A stretch of DNA of 64,000 nucleotides, from assembly GCA_012861695.1 (NCBI GenBank), contig JAAOOA010000006.1, positions 11,245,379 to 11,309,378 of the forward strand, in the 5' to 3' direction. This document shows positions 29,574-44,282 of this stretch, one piece after another (positions within the stretch are counted from its first letter, which is position 1; every line of letters begins with the position of its first letter). Origin of the DNA: Trematomus loennbergii (taxonomy: Eukaryota; Chordata; Actinopteri; Perciformes; Nototheniidae). The notes under the pieces were generated by a model, which saw only the letters and a program-made list of their open reading frames with translations, searched no databases and had not been told where the DNA came from. Position numbers and translations under genes: made by a program.

Positions 29574-32500
29574 AACTTTTCTGACCAAAATGTGAGGTTG
29601 TACTGAGCTCATGTTCAAGTACTCTCCTGGTCTGTCCACCAAAAGAATATTCTTCTTTGAGAGTTCAATAACCCTTTACCTCAAAGTGTTACTCCGCAAT
29701 GCAGCTCTCTGGGGTGTCATGACCTCACGTCCTGTCTGAGGTTAACTTTGTGTTAATGAGCATGGCCCTCAGCTCAACCAGATGTTTAGCCCTGTGGATG
29801 AATACTTCTATCCCAGTGGTTCTTCAAAGCCTGCCCACAACAGCTGTACTGTTTCTCAGACACAGCTCCCACTAACAACGTTTGACTTCAACTCTGTTTA
29901 ACAGGTGTTTTTCAGTGAATGAAATCATACTAATTAAAATCCATTCAATGCACACTAAATTGTCGTTTTAGCAATATACAGGTGTCATTTATATGAGGGA
30001 ATCTTAATTCAAATACTATAAAAGCACACTGAATCCCATAAGGGTATTTACAGTCAACATGTAAACAAACTTGAAATTAGGACTTATGACTAAGCAGTGA
30101 TTAGTTAAAGAAGATTTCAAATACAGGAAGGATGAAGATGTCACTCAAACATGAGACGTTGTATGTGGTAGGAAACAAGACATTGAGCAAGTGTTGATCT
30201 TCTCTGAGCCGCAAGGCTTTCCATTTTCTGAGAAATCAAACAAACCTGCATTTATGCGCAGCTGCAGGCAATGTTTGACAGGTTGATTTGCTTTTCTCTG
30301 CTTTTGAATACTGCGTTGTTTTTACCCTGATAATAAGGCAGCATGTAACTTTTAGCTGGCAATGACCGGGGTCAGCACATGCACATAAACATGAAGAGAT
30401 GTGCGTTCACTGGCAGAATGTGTAAAAGTGCATAGAAATGCATAGAGCAAAGCCTTGCCTTTTTCCACACACACTAACACACACACACACACCATACTAA
30501 TCTAAACAGCAAGGCTGTATGTAAACAGATCGTGGACATAATGGGATTGTTCAGTGTGCAAACAATAAGCTGTTAGCGTAATCACAGGTCAAAGATATAT
30601 TACCCAGAGGGCCACACTGTAGGTATATTAACATGATGGATATGTGAAAGAGAGGAGGGGGGCAGGGATACGAAAATATAGAGCGCTACCGACACAGATA
30701 TACCCCCTATTGGGCCCCGTCCGCTGCCTTTCCCTCCTCTACCTCCTTCGTACGGGCCCCAGTTAATCAGCCTTGCTCATTCTCTTCTTGCTCGTTCCCC
30801 CATTCAACCACCTCCTTCTTGGACACTAGCTTTCTACCTTTATTTAACACTTCTCTGCTATAACCCTTGCATTTTCTACCTTCATTCTGTCCATCCACTT
30901 TTTATAGATGGATATAAGCAAATATTCACTTAACCATGCTGAAAGTACCTTGCTTGTGCGTCTCAAGGAGTAGCATGCAGGTGCCATGTCAGCCAAGATA
31001 AATCCTGTGTAGCTTACTCCATTGCACATACAGCTTATTAACTTATCTCCGCTTTATTGATTACCATCTAGCCCATTCTCTCAACTGGTTAATAAGTCTA
31101 TGTACTCCTGACTAAACACTCCATTAGTGTCATCACTGGCTAGCTTGTGTGTGTACTGCAAATGTCTGTGGACCACTGAGGCAGATACGCATTAGGGCCA
31201 AGTAATAGAGTAAACACAGAAGCAGAACACTGGGGAGAAAAAACAACCTGAAAGACAGACAATAGGAACAGAAGTGGCCAGTCTGATGATGACAATCAAA
31301 ACCCTCTGCCTCATTGATGTGTGTCTTAAGATGTGGGTAAAGGATTTTGTATGGACAACCAATGTTAAATACAATAATTTCTAACCAAGTAAACATTTCA
31401 ATTTACCTTTGACTATTAAGTAAGTCACTTTGAAAAGTTGAAATACTCAAATAGATTAACTTCACATTATAAACTAGAGTTGGTAGGAGCTGTTTCAAAG
31501 TCTTGTCCATGTATTCACTCACACAACGTTATGTGACTTTCAGCCTGAATGCTTCTACAGCTGGTATGGACATGAAACTCTCCTCCTTTGATAAAAAAAG
31601 TAGAAGCCAATGTACATAAAATCTTAAAGGGATGTTAACTTTGACTATGTGCCTTTCAGCAAAAGACATCCAATCACCAAGCCTAACATTCTGCCACATG
31701 CACTGCTAAGTGGAAACAACTTTAGTTGACAGTCTTCCAAAAACTGAAATTACAATACTGCGTGAATAAAACTCAAACCCTTGATGAGTAAGACCCTGGA
31801 TATTGTAAAAAGGAAAATTCAAACCAGCGGCTCCTCCTACTTACCAGCTCTATTGTGTAGAAACATACATGCACACACACATCCATGCTCTTTATCTCAC
31901 GGTCACACAAATGCCCCCACACACAGACACACTCTGGTGGGGTGTCATGATTAACAGTGACCTCAAGTCAGACATGGTCGGGGTACTGGGAGTGGGGTCA
32001 AAGGGGATTACAGTGAGGCAACCAGTGTCAACTGCTCTGCTTTAATCCTGAACTCTTGAACAATTATTCATTTGAATGAGCTCGAAATATTGTGTGTACA
32101 TCCTGAAATTACTAATAGAATTATAGAATTATTTGGGTATTTTCACTCCAAATAACTTGCAAAAACGCTTGAAATGTAGCATTTAATGCAGCATGGATTT
32201 GGATGTCAGAGATAGAGTGGATGAGGGTTGTTCTAATAGCCAGACAGCAGCAAAGACGGAGCAGACCTCCTTATGTCACACAGCTAATGACAGGGATGAA
32301 TAATAGAGTCCTTAAAGCCCTAACTCCCACCTCATTGTGGCCCGCGCATAAGCTTGTGCTCTGGGTGAGCAGTTAGCCATCAAGCCCCTCACTGAGATGA
32401 GATGGGCTCCCAAGAAGATTTGTAGGGGGTTTGCAGAGAATCGGATTAACCAAAATGCCTCAATTTGAGTATATGCTCTGGGCTGGCCTCAGTGTAATAC

Positions 32501-35500
32501 CATTGATAAATGCTTTAAACCAAATCTTAAGCATCTGATTAGGTAATGGATGAAAACCCATCCTTTTAGCAACCATTAGCTGTGGTGAAATAGCCCATAC
32601 CTTCACAAAAGGGTTTGTGTGCGTATACAAAAATAAACAGAACACATTTGTCATAAGCAGTAGGGACTTTTACAAATATCTAGTTGCCACTTTGGAAATA
32701 AATAAACAGGGAAATAATAAATCGCCAGAAGCTGTGGACAGGTGGCATTTCAGCCTGTGCACCGTTTAGCTGTGCAGTCTGGTTTCTGACAGCTTGATTT
32801 AGTCTCCTGCACCTGAGCCAGAAAAGAAAGAAAATTAACGGCAGGAAAACAACTTAACTAGATTCCAATTTATCTACTTTGAAAATACAATGTGTATGGA
32901 AAACACAGATTGGACTTTCTGATAGCTGTACCAGGCTTATTGTGATTGTGCCAAGTATACTTACTGAGGGTCAGGTACACAGGGATGTAAGAAAGACAAT
33001 AGCATTGATTTGATTTAAGCTTACCCTGCCATCTGAGCCTGGTTATGCTTTGGGGGGACATTATGGTTTGTCTTTGGGGTGTAAAAAGGAGATTAAAGTG
33101 GCTCAAGGGGAGATGCTAGGATGCATGCTGTTCCCCCTGCTGTGAACAGGGTGTAATCCTTCAGTTTCAGAGAAGTGAAAAGTTTGCAGAGTCCAGAAAG
33201 TTACACATACATCCCTTCTGGGCCCCCTACAGAGCAGAGAGTGTGAGACAGCAGGGGATAACCATATGCTATCAAAGTGTTCTTCAAAGCTCCTGTCTTT
33301 TGTCCACTAAATTATACAGTATCATCACATATACCTGACAAAAATAGAAGACAAATAATTATGCAGCTCAACACACTAACAGAAAAAAGGCAATGCATTC
33401 TTTAGAAATATGTTTTAGGATATGTGTTGCCTTTGAACTCTCTAAATGGGCTTTTTTTTTTTAAAAGTAAGTCCTTGAATCACTTTGTTGAAACTTTGTT
33501 CAAAATATAGCCATGTCCCAACCAGCTCATGATTTTGTGTTTACACGCTTTTAAAATACTGCTGATTAGTAGACAATAAAAAAATGTATGATTCCTATTA
33601 CAATCAACCCCTTCTCTGTGACAAGAGGTTTATTTGTGCTAGCCCCTCATTTCAATTGTACTGTAGTAAATGTCCACATTATTTCCCACATGGGCCTGGA
33701 TGAGGGGTTTGATCACCAATGTAGGCCTTGGTTGGCTCTGTTATTGTCAGAGGGATCGTAACCTTCAGTAACGGCTTCTGGGGTCTTATTGCTATGGCGA
33801 TCAGCCCCTTGCTACTTGGCCTCTGTGACCCCAGTCAGAGATAAGCTTTATGGGAAAGCACATTAACATGCTCCTGAGGTCACCTCCCCCTTTATCAACG
33901 GCAGTTCTGTGAAATCAAGTGTTTATGGACCCCCAGTGAGGGTATAGTGCTGCTGATTGCCTTTATTAGAGGTTGAGTGTAAATGAGCTGGATGTGGACA
34001 AAGGACCTGTAGTAGTGGGGGAAAATTGAGGTTGCAATAACGATGTTAATCTCAATAAATGAGCAATATCTTTAATGACGGCATCTAAATTAAAAAACTG
34101 TCTGAGGTCTAAATATATCCATGTCTTCCATTCGTTCTACAAAAACCAACACTAACGTAACGGATCTCAAATATGCAGATATTATGTAGCATTTTATATG
34201 GGGAGTTTTTTTTTTACTGTGTTAGTTAAAGAAATGTCTTCCTCTCTGCGTTACACTGATCCTGTTTACTAAGTTGTCCAAAGGATGCTTTATTTTGTTT
34301 GTTTTTTTCTTGCAATTGTGTTATGTTGATATGGGCATTTTCCTTTGGCTATGAATGACACTACGATAAAAATAAACATAAAAATACTGAGGTGTCAGTA
34401 GTGTGCGCCTGCTTACAGCCTGATCACTGGTGAAAGATCCTTTCAGTATGTCTGCAATGATGGATGGTGATAGCCCTGTGTCTTTGTACACATCAGGGGG
34501 CCCTACTGTTGTCAGTGGACAGATAGAGGGAGCGAGGAAGAGAGAGATGTAGCCGCAGCTTAATGTCCTTCTCTGGTGCTGTGCATGCTCTTTCCTATTT
34601 GCTTTTCCCTTCACGGGACGGTTAACATCGTAAATTAACCTTTCCAAGCCCCCTGTGCTCAGAGACTAGTGCGCAATATAGACAAAAGAAAAAAAATCTG
34701 TGTTATGCAATGCACAGTATCACTGGTCAGAAACATAGCCTGTTACAGAATTGAGCTGTTTTTTTTTTCTGTGGCAGAGAATAAAGCAACACACTTTGTT
34801 CGGTCAAGCAAACATTCTATTTTATGTGCATGTCCTGTGTACTCTGCAAATCAGTATGAGGCTGCTTTTTGTTCTCCATCCAAGAAATGTAAATGAAACA
34901 CATGAAAGAAATGTATTGTAGGCCCTTTTCTTCTTCGTCTGTAAATAGGATGTATATAACAAACAGCTATGCATGCTAATATACAAGCAATTTGTTCAGG
35001 TACTTTTGTAATCCAGACTTCTCATATGGCATGTAATGATGAAAAAATCAAACATGGAAAAACATAACGAATTGTGAACACGGATATGGTTTGTAAACAA
35101 CTGGAAAATAGTTGTCTTTGCTGTTAATGTTTTCTTACTGATAACTAATGCATTGGCCTGCCATTTACTACAGTGCTCTGCTTATGTTGTTTTTTTATGT
35201 TTCATAAGGTAGGGCTGAGGCAAAAAGGACCATAAATCCCTGATTTGTGGAATAGTCTGGTTGCGGAATAAGCGATGAGGGGAAGGATGGCAGTCTGACC
35301 ATTATCTTTGTAGTTTGTTCATTGCCATTGCACGTTCACATGCATACACTTAATGATTAATTACATATCCTTAGTGTCTAACACAACCAATAAAATGCCA
35401 TGGCAAAAACATTGCTTAAAAGCAGTAGAAAATGGGCTGCCATTTCAGTAACCTCACCAGCTTTAAAGTATGCCATTATTTCAAATTGGCATACATTTGT

Positions 35501-36362
35501 TTCTAATAAATAATGCAAAACCATTAAACAAACTATGAAGCTGGTACAACAGGAAATGTTGACTCATTCCAAATTCTCAAAGTCATGATATGCAAGGGAT
35601 AGACAAAACATTTGTTTTCCTTCCTATTTCTAAAACCATGTAAAGTCAAAACGATTATGCCAAATTTGCCTCTGCCCTAGCAACTCTAATGTGGCATTTA
35701 TGAAGATATTAATGGAGAAAGTGAGGAGAAATCTGTTGGTTTCTGAGAGTGTTTATTTTCAACCATGTTAGAACCATGTCAAATCCCAAGGCGCTCATGG
35801 TAGATGGAAGTGTCTAATTTTTAACCTGTGCTAAAGATATTTTAAATTTAATAAATAATTATTGTAACAAGAAAACATGTTGTGTCCAGTTCCAAACTAT
35901 CTTCTCAACTTTTGCATATTTCCTATGAAGACATTGTACAGACTGAATATGATACAATTAATGACGACAAGAGAGACAAAAGAGAAACTGAGGAGAATGA
36001 AAGAGTTTAGTTATAAATCGCTTTAGGGGCATGTGTGCCCTGGTAAAGTGCTCTCTTCTATGTGGGAAGTGAAGTGCTGGGTTTTTTCACTCATTATATC
36101 CATGATGAAATACAAAGAAACCACAGTTTCAGAAAAAATGACCTTTGACCCCTGGCTCCCAGCTTTCAAAGACGGAGCAGGGAGGTTAAGTTTAACTTCA
36201 CCTTGGCCTTGGACAGACCCTCTTAACCACCACCAACACCACACTGTAGATCATCTGCCTAACATCAGAAGTGAATTTTGTGACATGTGTTGATGCATTC
36301 TCTTGTTTATCTATGAGATGACTCCTTGTCTGCAACAACAGCCATGGCTAATAGTTTTGTGA
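29574..36362. other. Gene-poor sequence with scattered enhancer-like patches
   Basis: No gene was found. Less AT-rich patches with motif-dense sequence occur around 29690-29800, 32280-32460 and 33690-34000. The last contains CTTTATTAGAGGTTGAG and CACATTAACATG and looks like constrained non-coding DNA. A short CA run is at 30477-30493. The 108-codon minus frame at 34321-34647 is not recognised. Confidence 0.4.
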
Positions 36363-36680
36363 AGGTTATCAGACTCAGTCTTCAACTAATTAAAAGCTAC
36401 CCCCACGTAGTGTAGAGCGAGGAAAGACGCAACCAATTGTGTTTTGTACGTTTCAACCAATTGTTTACAAGAGGACACATTCAATTAGTTATTTCATTAT
36501 CGCCTTAGGTGTAATCAATTGACAATGCCGATAACAAAGCTACATCAATTTGTGAGCCGACTCCAGCACATTTCTCTAAATGATTGAAGAGCACTTCTAT
36601 TTTAGGCCCTCATGAGTTCTCTGGCGTTTCAGCAGAAACCCCTTTAATTAACTCTATCATCATGAACACCATGAGAACCC
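36363..36680. promoter_or_regulatory. Possible enhancer with paired CAACCAATTGT sites
   Basis: CAACCAATTGT occurs twice, at 36430-36440 and 36454-36464, 24 bp start to start. CTAATTAAAAG, CAATTAGTTATT, GTAATCAATTGACAATG and CCCTTTAATTAACTC lie close by. Such sites resemble CCAAT, SOX and homeobox binding sequences and cluster in vertebrate developmental enhancers. The motifs are seen; function is inferred. Confidence 0.3.
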
Positions 36681-37136
<456 letters not shown>

Positions 37137-37142
37137 ACGTGC

Positions 37143-39631
37143 AGTCGATTGGGGGATGGTGTTGTGGGTTTAAGAGTGCCTGTTGGCATGCAAGCACAGG
37201 CCTCTCTAGGCATGAGTGGAGTCGAGAGTGGCAAAGAGGGGGGAGGGGGGGGGGGGTGGTTGTGGCGCTTGTGAAGGTATACCAGGAAACTGAGAAAGAA
37301 GGAGGGGGAGGCGTAACGACCCAAATGAGAAGGACTTGTGCAGACACTGTGAAACTATCTCATTTTGTAGGCTCCGCTAGTCTCATTCTCATGTTCTGAA
37401 TGGGCAGGGTGATATGGGAACGCAATTATTTTCACCTATAAAAGGCAACATATGCCAAGATCATAAAAGTTCTTATTGGACAGTAATTTATTAAAGCAAG
37501 TCATAGAAATAGAGAGAGGTAGGGCACAAGCCATAATATGAAGGTGTCGTTCTGCTTCTCATTAAGAGTGTCAGTGAAATCCAATACCCCAGGTGGCTGA
37601 CGGAGGAGGGATAGATGAGCTAAACAGAAGACACACGCTCTTTATAAGATCCTGGGGAAATGGGAACATTTACTGCGGCCACATCATGTCCAAGTTCCAT
37701 TCTTAATTCATTTTCTACATTTCACTGTAAACCTATATGTATTGGAGTGTATAATTAAGCTCACTATTATCTCATTTCACAGGCATCCTTGGTGTATTTT
37801 CGATGTTTCTTTCAGTCCATCATGCAGTTGTTCAAAGGTATGTACTGTAGAGCTTTGAGACTAACAATGATCTACACCCTCCAAGCAGCACGCAGCTGCT
37901 ACTAAGCAGAACTGGCATCCTCTTAAATGGATGAGTGATCTGAGACAGTGCGTTTGCTCCTATATTGCAAATGTTTAAATCATTGTTGAGCTCTGAATGA
38001 GCAATAATAAACCATCATTGTGATCCTCACAATACCGAATGATGTGGATTAGCCAATGGGGAGCAGATTGTATTGAGGAACTTATCAGCATCTCTCATTA
38101 TCTAAAACGCAAAGTGCAGGGGGAGATGATTACGTCTGTGGCACATTTTACCCAGAACAATGGGAGCGTGTGTACCTCTGTTCATTTGTTGCTCGAAATG
38201 AACGAGGCGGATATACGCTATTGTCTGAGGTTATTGTAATGGTAAAATACAGTTTTTGTTAATGTAAATGATTGTAAATGACTCCGCTTTCAGACAAGAG
38301 CGAGGTTTTTGTATCCTTTACCGAGATAAATACCATCACAAATGAGGCTGGACAAAACAAAAGCACAACAGAGAGAAACAGGCAACTGCGACAAAGAGAG
38401 GGAGGGTTTTGTGCACGCCTATTGTGTAATGCCTGGCAACGTGCTCGCATATTTGTTGTCGTCTTTCACACTGACAACCGGGTTCTGACAACAGTCACAC
38501 TCAACACAAGCGGAAACACACACACACAGACCCGCGCACACACAATAATGTTACAGGCCTAGAATATTCTGAACAGTATACCTATAAATATGTATCATTT
38601 TGCATGCTGCAACATTGCATAAAGGCACACGTTATATCTTTGCACAACTCTTAATTTATGTTATACAGGATAGATATGTTAAATCATCATTACATATAAT
38701 TGATCAATTATCAATATATAAAAAGTTATCTTCATAAAATGTTAAAATCAAACGTATTTGTATTATCAGACACAGATTTTACGTGAGAACGGCACATTTT
38801 TTAATCATTAAAAATTAAGGAAGATAATGGGCCAAGTCAGCACTGATTTGCATTGCAACTTCTTATACTTAACATTATTATTTCAGCAGAGTTTTTGACA
38901 GTGCTATCATGAACCACCCAAACAGTACAAATCTAACAACTACGCCAAACTCCAAACGCCAAAGTGTTTTGACATGGTGTAAAAGATGGTCTTATTTTTG
39001 TAACTTCTAACTCTATATTTTCCCATAACCTCTGTGTTCTGTTCAATCACATATTGATGTAAACTTGGTCAAGGTTGTTACGGGCCAGCTGGTCAGCCTG
39101 TCGAACATGTCCGCATCATGTCTGCTGAACTGTCCAGAGAACACAGGAAGCTCTAATCCCTTGTTTGTATTGGAATCGATACCATATTGATCACAGACTA
39201 ATTATATCATCATACTATTATTAATATCAGATGGGATTGATTTCTAGATACTCATTTGTAATATTAAATAACTGTATTTTTCCTTGTGAAGCAGCTCTCA
39301 TTCTAAGGTAAACACATTGAAAGTATTGTCATTGATCCCACTTTCACCCTGTGTCTTTCTGGTTTACCGACAAGTAATATATGCACATTTTCAAAAGACC
39401 ACATGAAGGAGGTAATTTGAAGTCCAGCAATGAACTGCATTAGTCACAGGCATGCACTCTTGAACATATATCGAACATGCACGTGCAGCACACACTTATA
39501 TATGGACACGCACTTGCACATATTCACGCATGCATTCAGCCCCTTGGACATGTCTCATTAAATTCAGGTGAGCAGATTAATTAAAATGATATTTAAATCC
39601 CTCAGGACTGTAAGCTGCACTACTCGTGTGC
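37143..39631. other. Non-coding sequence, no gene seen
   Basis: The left part is G-rich (GGGGGAGGGGGG near 37240). The remainder is AT-rich unique sequence with short CA runs near 38520-38545. No exon is recognised. Confidence 0.5.
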
Positions 39632-39653
39632 CACACACACACACACACACACA

Positions 39654-39749
<96 letters not shown>

Positions 39750-39754
39750 ACACA

Positions 39755-39799
<45 letters not shown>

Positions 39800-39832
39800 A
39801 CACACACACACACACACACCCACACACACACA

Positions 39833-39875
<43 letters not shown>
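39632..39875 (+). repeat. Long interrupted (CA)n microsatellite
   Basis: A 244-base CA array in which an extra C shifts the phase at least seven times, near 39661, 39694, 39749, 39762, 39799, 39820 and 39840. The histidine/threonine and cysteine/valine frames of over 100 codons on both strands are not genes. Confidence 0.97.
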
Positions 39876-39881
<6 letters not shown>

Positions 39882-40844
39882 GAATGGGTGGCAGGAGCAA
39901 GATGAGTAATTTGCAGGTAAGCAGAAACATTTATGTGACCTGTAAGCACAAGCAAGGACATCAAGGGAGCTACCTGAGTTCCTACTGTATCACATCTTCT
40001 TAGAGTTCTGAGACAAAGAGAGCGGAGTACAATTTAAACTCAAATTAAAAGTGTTTATTGTGAAGAGCTTTTTAGTGTAAAGCTTTTCAGGTTGAGCTGA
40101 TTTGACCTTGTGTGTCCCTCCTCAAACCCCCATCCACTCAGCCTGCTCATCCACAGCACTGACCTTAACTGCAGCTGTGATTGGTGGACCAGAGGTACGC
40201 TTTGTTAGCCTTCTGTAAATTATGTAATAACTTCACCAATTGCCTGGCACTCTTCCATTTTGAAAGGCTCTGTTGATAAATCAGAAAGGGAATAGGAGAA
40301 AAGGCTCATAATATCCGTGCCTACATGATGAAATGATACCGAAAAATGTTGAATCTGGAGACGTCATCAAACTAAGAGTAAAATTTCAAAATCGACATGC
40401 AAGTCTTCCAATTTCATTTGCATTCATTTAAACCACTTAAACCTACGTCAGTGCGTGGTGAAACATGTTGTTCCTAAAAGCTTGAAATCAGGAGGTTAGC
40501 TGACAGTAACTGTGTAGAAATTCTCATGGGATGTTTATATACATTATATGATATAGACATGTCACTGCATACTAAACACAAAGGAAATAGGTGTTGTGTA
40601 GGAGGTGTGTATCACATTTTCTTGCCTACTTTCTCACCAATCAAATCAAGATAAGGGGGAAACTGAAACCATTTTTGTACGTGTCTTATCAAAAGAGAAA
40701 TGATGACAGGAAGTTTTTGGTATTCATAAAATGTATGTTTTTTCTTCATCCGGTTTTGTATTCTCAAAGCATATTGCATAATGGAGAAAGATTTGGAGCG
40801 AAAAAATGACATGAGAATTTGAGAAAAAAAAAAGCAAGAAAAGG
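39876..40844. other. Non-coding sequence, possible regulatory patch near 40.1-40.3 kb
   Basis: No gene is recognised. The part at about 40150-40340 (GTAAATTATGTAATAACTTC, CACCAATTGCC) reads like constrained non-coding sequence. The rest is AT-rich. Confidence 0.4.
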
Positions 40845-41030
40845 AAGCCATCAGAGCTCTCCTGACCTTCACCTGCCGGAGAAGCAAATTGCATTAGCAA
40901 ATGACATGTCATTCATCTGGGCCGTACTTGGAGGATCATTTAGCTAATTTAATGATTAATAAGTTTAACACCTCTTAATAATTTCATTTGGCCCTGTGAT
41001 TGAAATCCTGGCGAGCGGGGCTGAGCGCAG
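40845..41030. promoter_or_regulatory. Possible homeobox-site-rich enhancer
   Basis: GCAAATTGCATTAGCAAATG is followed by the 12-bp palindrome ATGACATGTCAT at 40901-40912 and by the TAATTTAATGATTAATAA cluster at 40935-40952. This packing of TAAT cores and CAAAT/GCAT motifs is typical of neural or limb enhancers, but only comparison with other species could show it. A purine-rich tract follows at about 41080-41117. Confidence 0.28.
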
Positions 41031-41655
41031 TGGGAGGCAGATGAGGATGTCTGAGACTGTCTGTCTGGGCCTGAGCAGAAGGAGAGGGAGTAAGGGAGAG
41101 AGAAGGAGAGAGAAAAATCTCCCTGAGGACTACACATCAGTCTATTACCACCATGACCTTTTCCCCACTGGATGTGCCATTAGCGAGGAAATATGAAAGT
41201 AAAGCCTTGATTAACACAGTTATCCAACATGTTGAAAGAAAAATGGAAAAGGAAAAATATGTTCCTTCATTAGGAAAATGTTCTGCATTATTAATGTTAG
41301 TGAAGCCAGGGTAAGTGGACCTTTGAGCATTACAGATTTGTGGTTTAACCAGAGGTGATCACTGTAGAGAGTCACAAAGTCTATACAGTACAACATGATT
41401 CTACAACAGTGTGACTGAAGGATGGACTGGAGAGCTTCGGACTAATGAATCTGCAATGATTCAACTGTAAGCCCCGGTGGGAAAAAAATAAAAACCTTGA
41501 CATTTAGTCCAGTTTGATATTTCATTATGACCTTTTAACTGCTTCCTGATCATGTCCAAAGACATTTAAATACAGTAGGAAAAGCTGAGGATCGTTACTT
41601 TAACAAATACAAAAAAAATATTTGCTCTGAACGTTGCATGTTATATCTTAGCTAT
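41031..41655. other. Non-coding spacer
   Basis: Purine-rich sequence to about 41117 and then AT-rich unique sequence. Nothing further is recognised. Confidence 0.5.
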
Positions 41656-41790
41656 AAGGTTCAAGGTTCAAGTTCAAGGTTCAAGGTTTTTAATTTAATT
41701 TTTAACATAGCTACAGTGTAGTTATGACGATGAAAATCTTAGGTCACAGGCTCCTCCAACAGTGCACACAATAAAACATGCATCCCATAC
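41656..41790 (-). mobile_element. Short 3' end of a retroposon with AAGGTTC tail
   Basis: At 41656-41687 the unit AAGGTTC is repeated about four times with one short copy. The following sequence, with TAGTTATGACGATGAAAATC and CTTAGGTCACAGGCTCC, resembles the 3' region of a fish non-LTR retroposon seen in many genomes. On the minus strand the tail would be a TTGAACC repeat, as expected for the 3' end. The right border and the family are uncertain. Confidence 0.5.
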
Positions 41791-44282
41791 ATGCATGGTC
41801 ATTTTTCTAGCACATTTGTCCATCTTTGACACGCCACGGAAGTTATGTGTAATAACAGCATGTCAGTTGTCATGATCTTGCAGCTCTCACAAAGGTCATT
41901 AGTATTTTCTTTCACATAGATAATAGTGCTCTCCACTGAAACTCCTGACAACGTTCCGGGGGTTGAATGTGAGCGTAGTGTGCTACGAGTTGTGGTAAGA
42001 TCACAGTCAGACCTGTTCCAGTGCAGCGAAATATACTTTGTAGGTGGTTAGACTTCAGCGCTAAGCCAAATGCACACACACACATTCATTTTACACACAC
42101 ACACAATCCAGCTCAAGTAACGCACGCCTCCTGTTGCAGTTTCACCTCAAAAGTCACATCTCCACATTTCTCAGTTCTCACAGAATCGGCCGACAGCAGA
42201 ACAACGGTCACAAGCTAAAAACCCTACGATATCACTGAAGCCTGCATGCCTGAGGGAAGCAGCCACTCAATATACTTGTTAGATCTTAGAAATCCTGCGT
42301 CCTGACGGAGTAGCTATTAAAAGGCACCTTGCTCTCTTGTTATTTCAGATCAGATCACAAGAAAACACTCACAGAATGCTTTGAGGTGCAACATGGGAAA
42401 AAAATCATGTTCACCATAGCATTAAATTAAGATTGGATTTAAATGGGACTTTGCCCCTTCTCACCTTGGTGTCTACATCTCCTGATAAGCCCATTTACTG
42501 TGGTCCATGTCAACTCACTAAACAGCCTCCTCCTGCCCATTGGAAAACACTGTGACCTTGTCCTGTTCTGCTAAGGACCACGCTCTCTACCGCCTTCCCA
42601 TCTCACTCCTCATGACCCAGGCCACACAAGGTCATGCCAGATCCTCCCATGTTCCCTTCCTTCTCCTCAGAGAAGCAAGCTCTGTGGTGTTTGTGTGAAC
42701 ACAGAGCTAAACACAAGGACCTCCAGACAACCTTGGAGAGCCTGTTCCAATCTATAGAGCCAGCAGGTGATGCTTATCTCCAGTGTGGCAGGAAAGAGTC
42801 TCTAATTGTGTGAAGCCACATATTGTCATTGTGCACAAAGAGAGTCTATTAGGGGTATGATATAAGGTCCAGGTGAGTAAACCAAGGACTGTGTCAAAAC
42901 CTAGCCAGCTGCCATCCGCGGTCTAAGTGTGTGTGCAGACACTTGCGCAAGATGAATGTAACAAAAACAGTGTCTTGAAATTTCTCCAAAGATACCATCA
43001 TTTCTTTCTTACATTGCTCACAAGGAAGCACAAAGAAAATCATCTTACCTACAAATTGAGTTGAACAAAGCCCAACAGTGTGAAAACTGGACCATTTTTT
43101 CTTTCTTGTAAAAACTCTTTACAACATCCCACAAAATTCCTGGCCAGCAAAGTTAGTCTTGTCTTCAAAATAAACTGGTGTGTCTAAAACATGCAGAGGT
43201 CTGTGGAGGGACATGCAGAGAGGAAATGGATATGATCTCTGTGATGATTTTGGTTGGATGCCGGCACACATCGTGTGTGTGCTTGAAAAGCATCGGTGAA
43301 ACTCAAACCTGCTCAAAAACTACTCAGGAAAATAAACAAAGCCCCCATTCCAAATAAATCTCTGTTTGAATTGAAATGTTGGACCAATATTTTGGCTTTA
43401 GTTATAACCCAGAGAAGGAATGAAAAACATTTTGTAAATGGACTTTTCTTAGAAGTGGAAGCTCGGGGGATTCTCACTTTGAGGGTGGTTCAGATCAAAG
43501 GTTATGCACTGCCTGTTTGTTAGGGCAGACTACCAACAGCCACATAACTCTGGCAACAGCACCCCTTCTCAACAGGGTGCACCTGGAGAACACTGAGGCC
43601 AGTGTTTTGGCTAAAGAAGTCTAAAGTTTTGCTTTCAACACCTTCAATCCCCCTTTTCTGCAGAATGCATTTGCATGCACCAATGGACAATTCATATATA
43701 TGTGTGCATAGGCAAGAACACACAGAAACACACATACATTATACTCTTGCTCATTGCGTTTATTGCCATTTGGTTGGGGTAATCAGTGCTACTTTTCAAC
43801 TGAGTACTGTTGAAGTGAGGCCAAGGGGGTTAATAAGTATTACATTTAGCAATTATTATTATTCTATCAGCAGCTTTTCCTCTTCGATTGGTGTTTATTG
43901 GCGATTTACTTAAGTTGGTGTGGCTGCCCTGGGTGTTTTTAGTTACTCATTTCTGTTTTAATTGCCTGCTTCCACCTGTAGAGAGAGGAGTGGAGAGGTT
44001 TTCCCCTCTCACTGATGAACACAGTAGGCTTTGAGATGTCAGCCGCTCTCTTTAACAGGCCAATGACAGTTTCCTCCTGTCACAACTCTGACTTCCTGTA
44101 CAAACATAACCTCATTAAAACTGCCACCCTGGTCTGTGGGCGGGCCTCCTGGTCCTCCCCTCCAATTAAGAGCAGTAAGGGCTGTCGCACTGACAACTCC
44201 CACTTTGAGTTAAAATATGGGCGCTCTAGGGGCTAACGCCATGTGTCAAAACATAATTATGATCTCACCCATACCTCTGTCC
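41791..44282. other. Non-coding sequence, no gene seen
   Basis: Short CA runs lie at 42073-42083 and 42092-42105. No exon or repeat family is recognised. Confidence 0.5.

Noticed and set aside
39632..39875. CRISPR-like array
   Set aside because: The spaced interruptions are single-base phase shifts in a CA microsatellite. There are no unique spacers, and the DNA is vertebrate.
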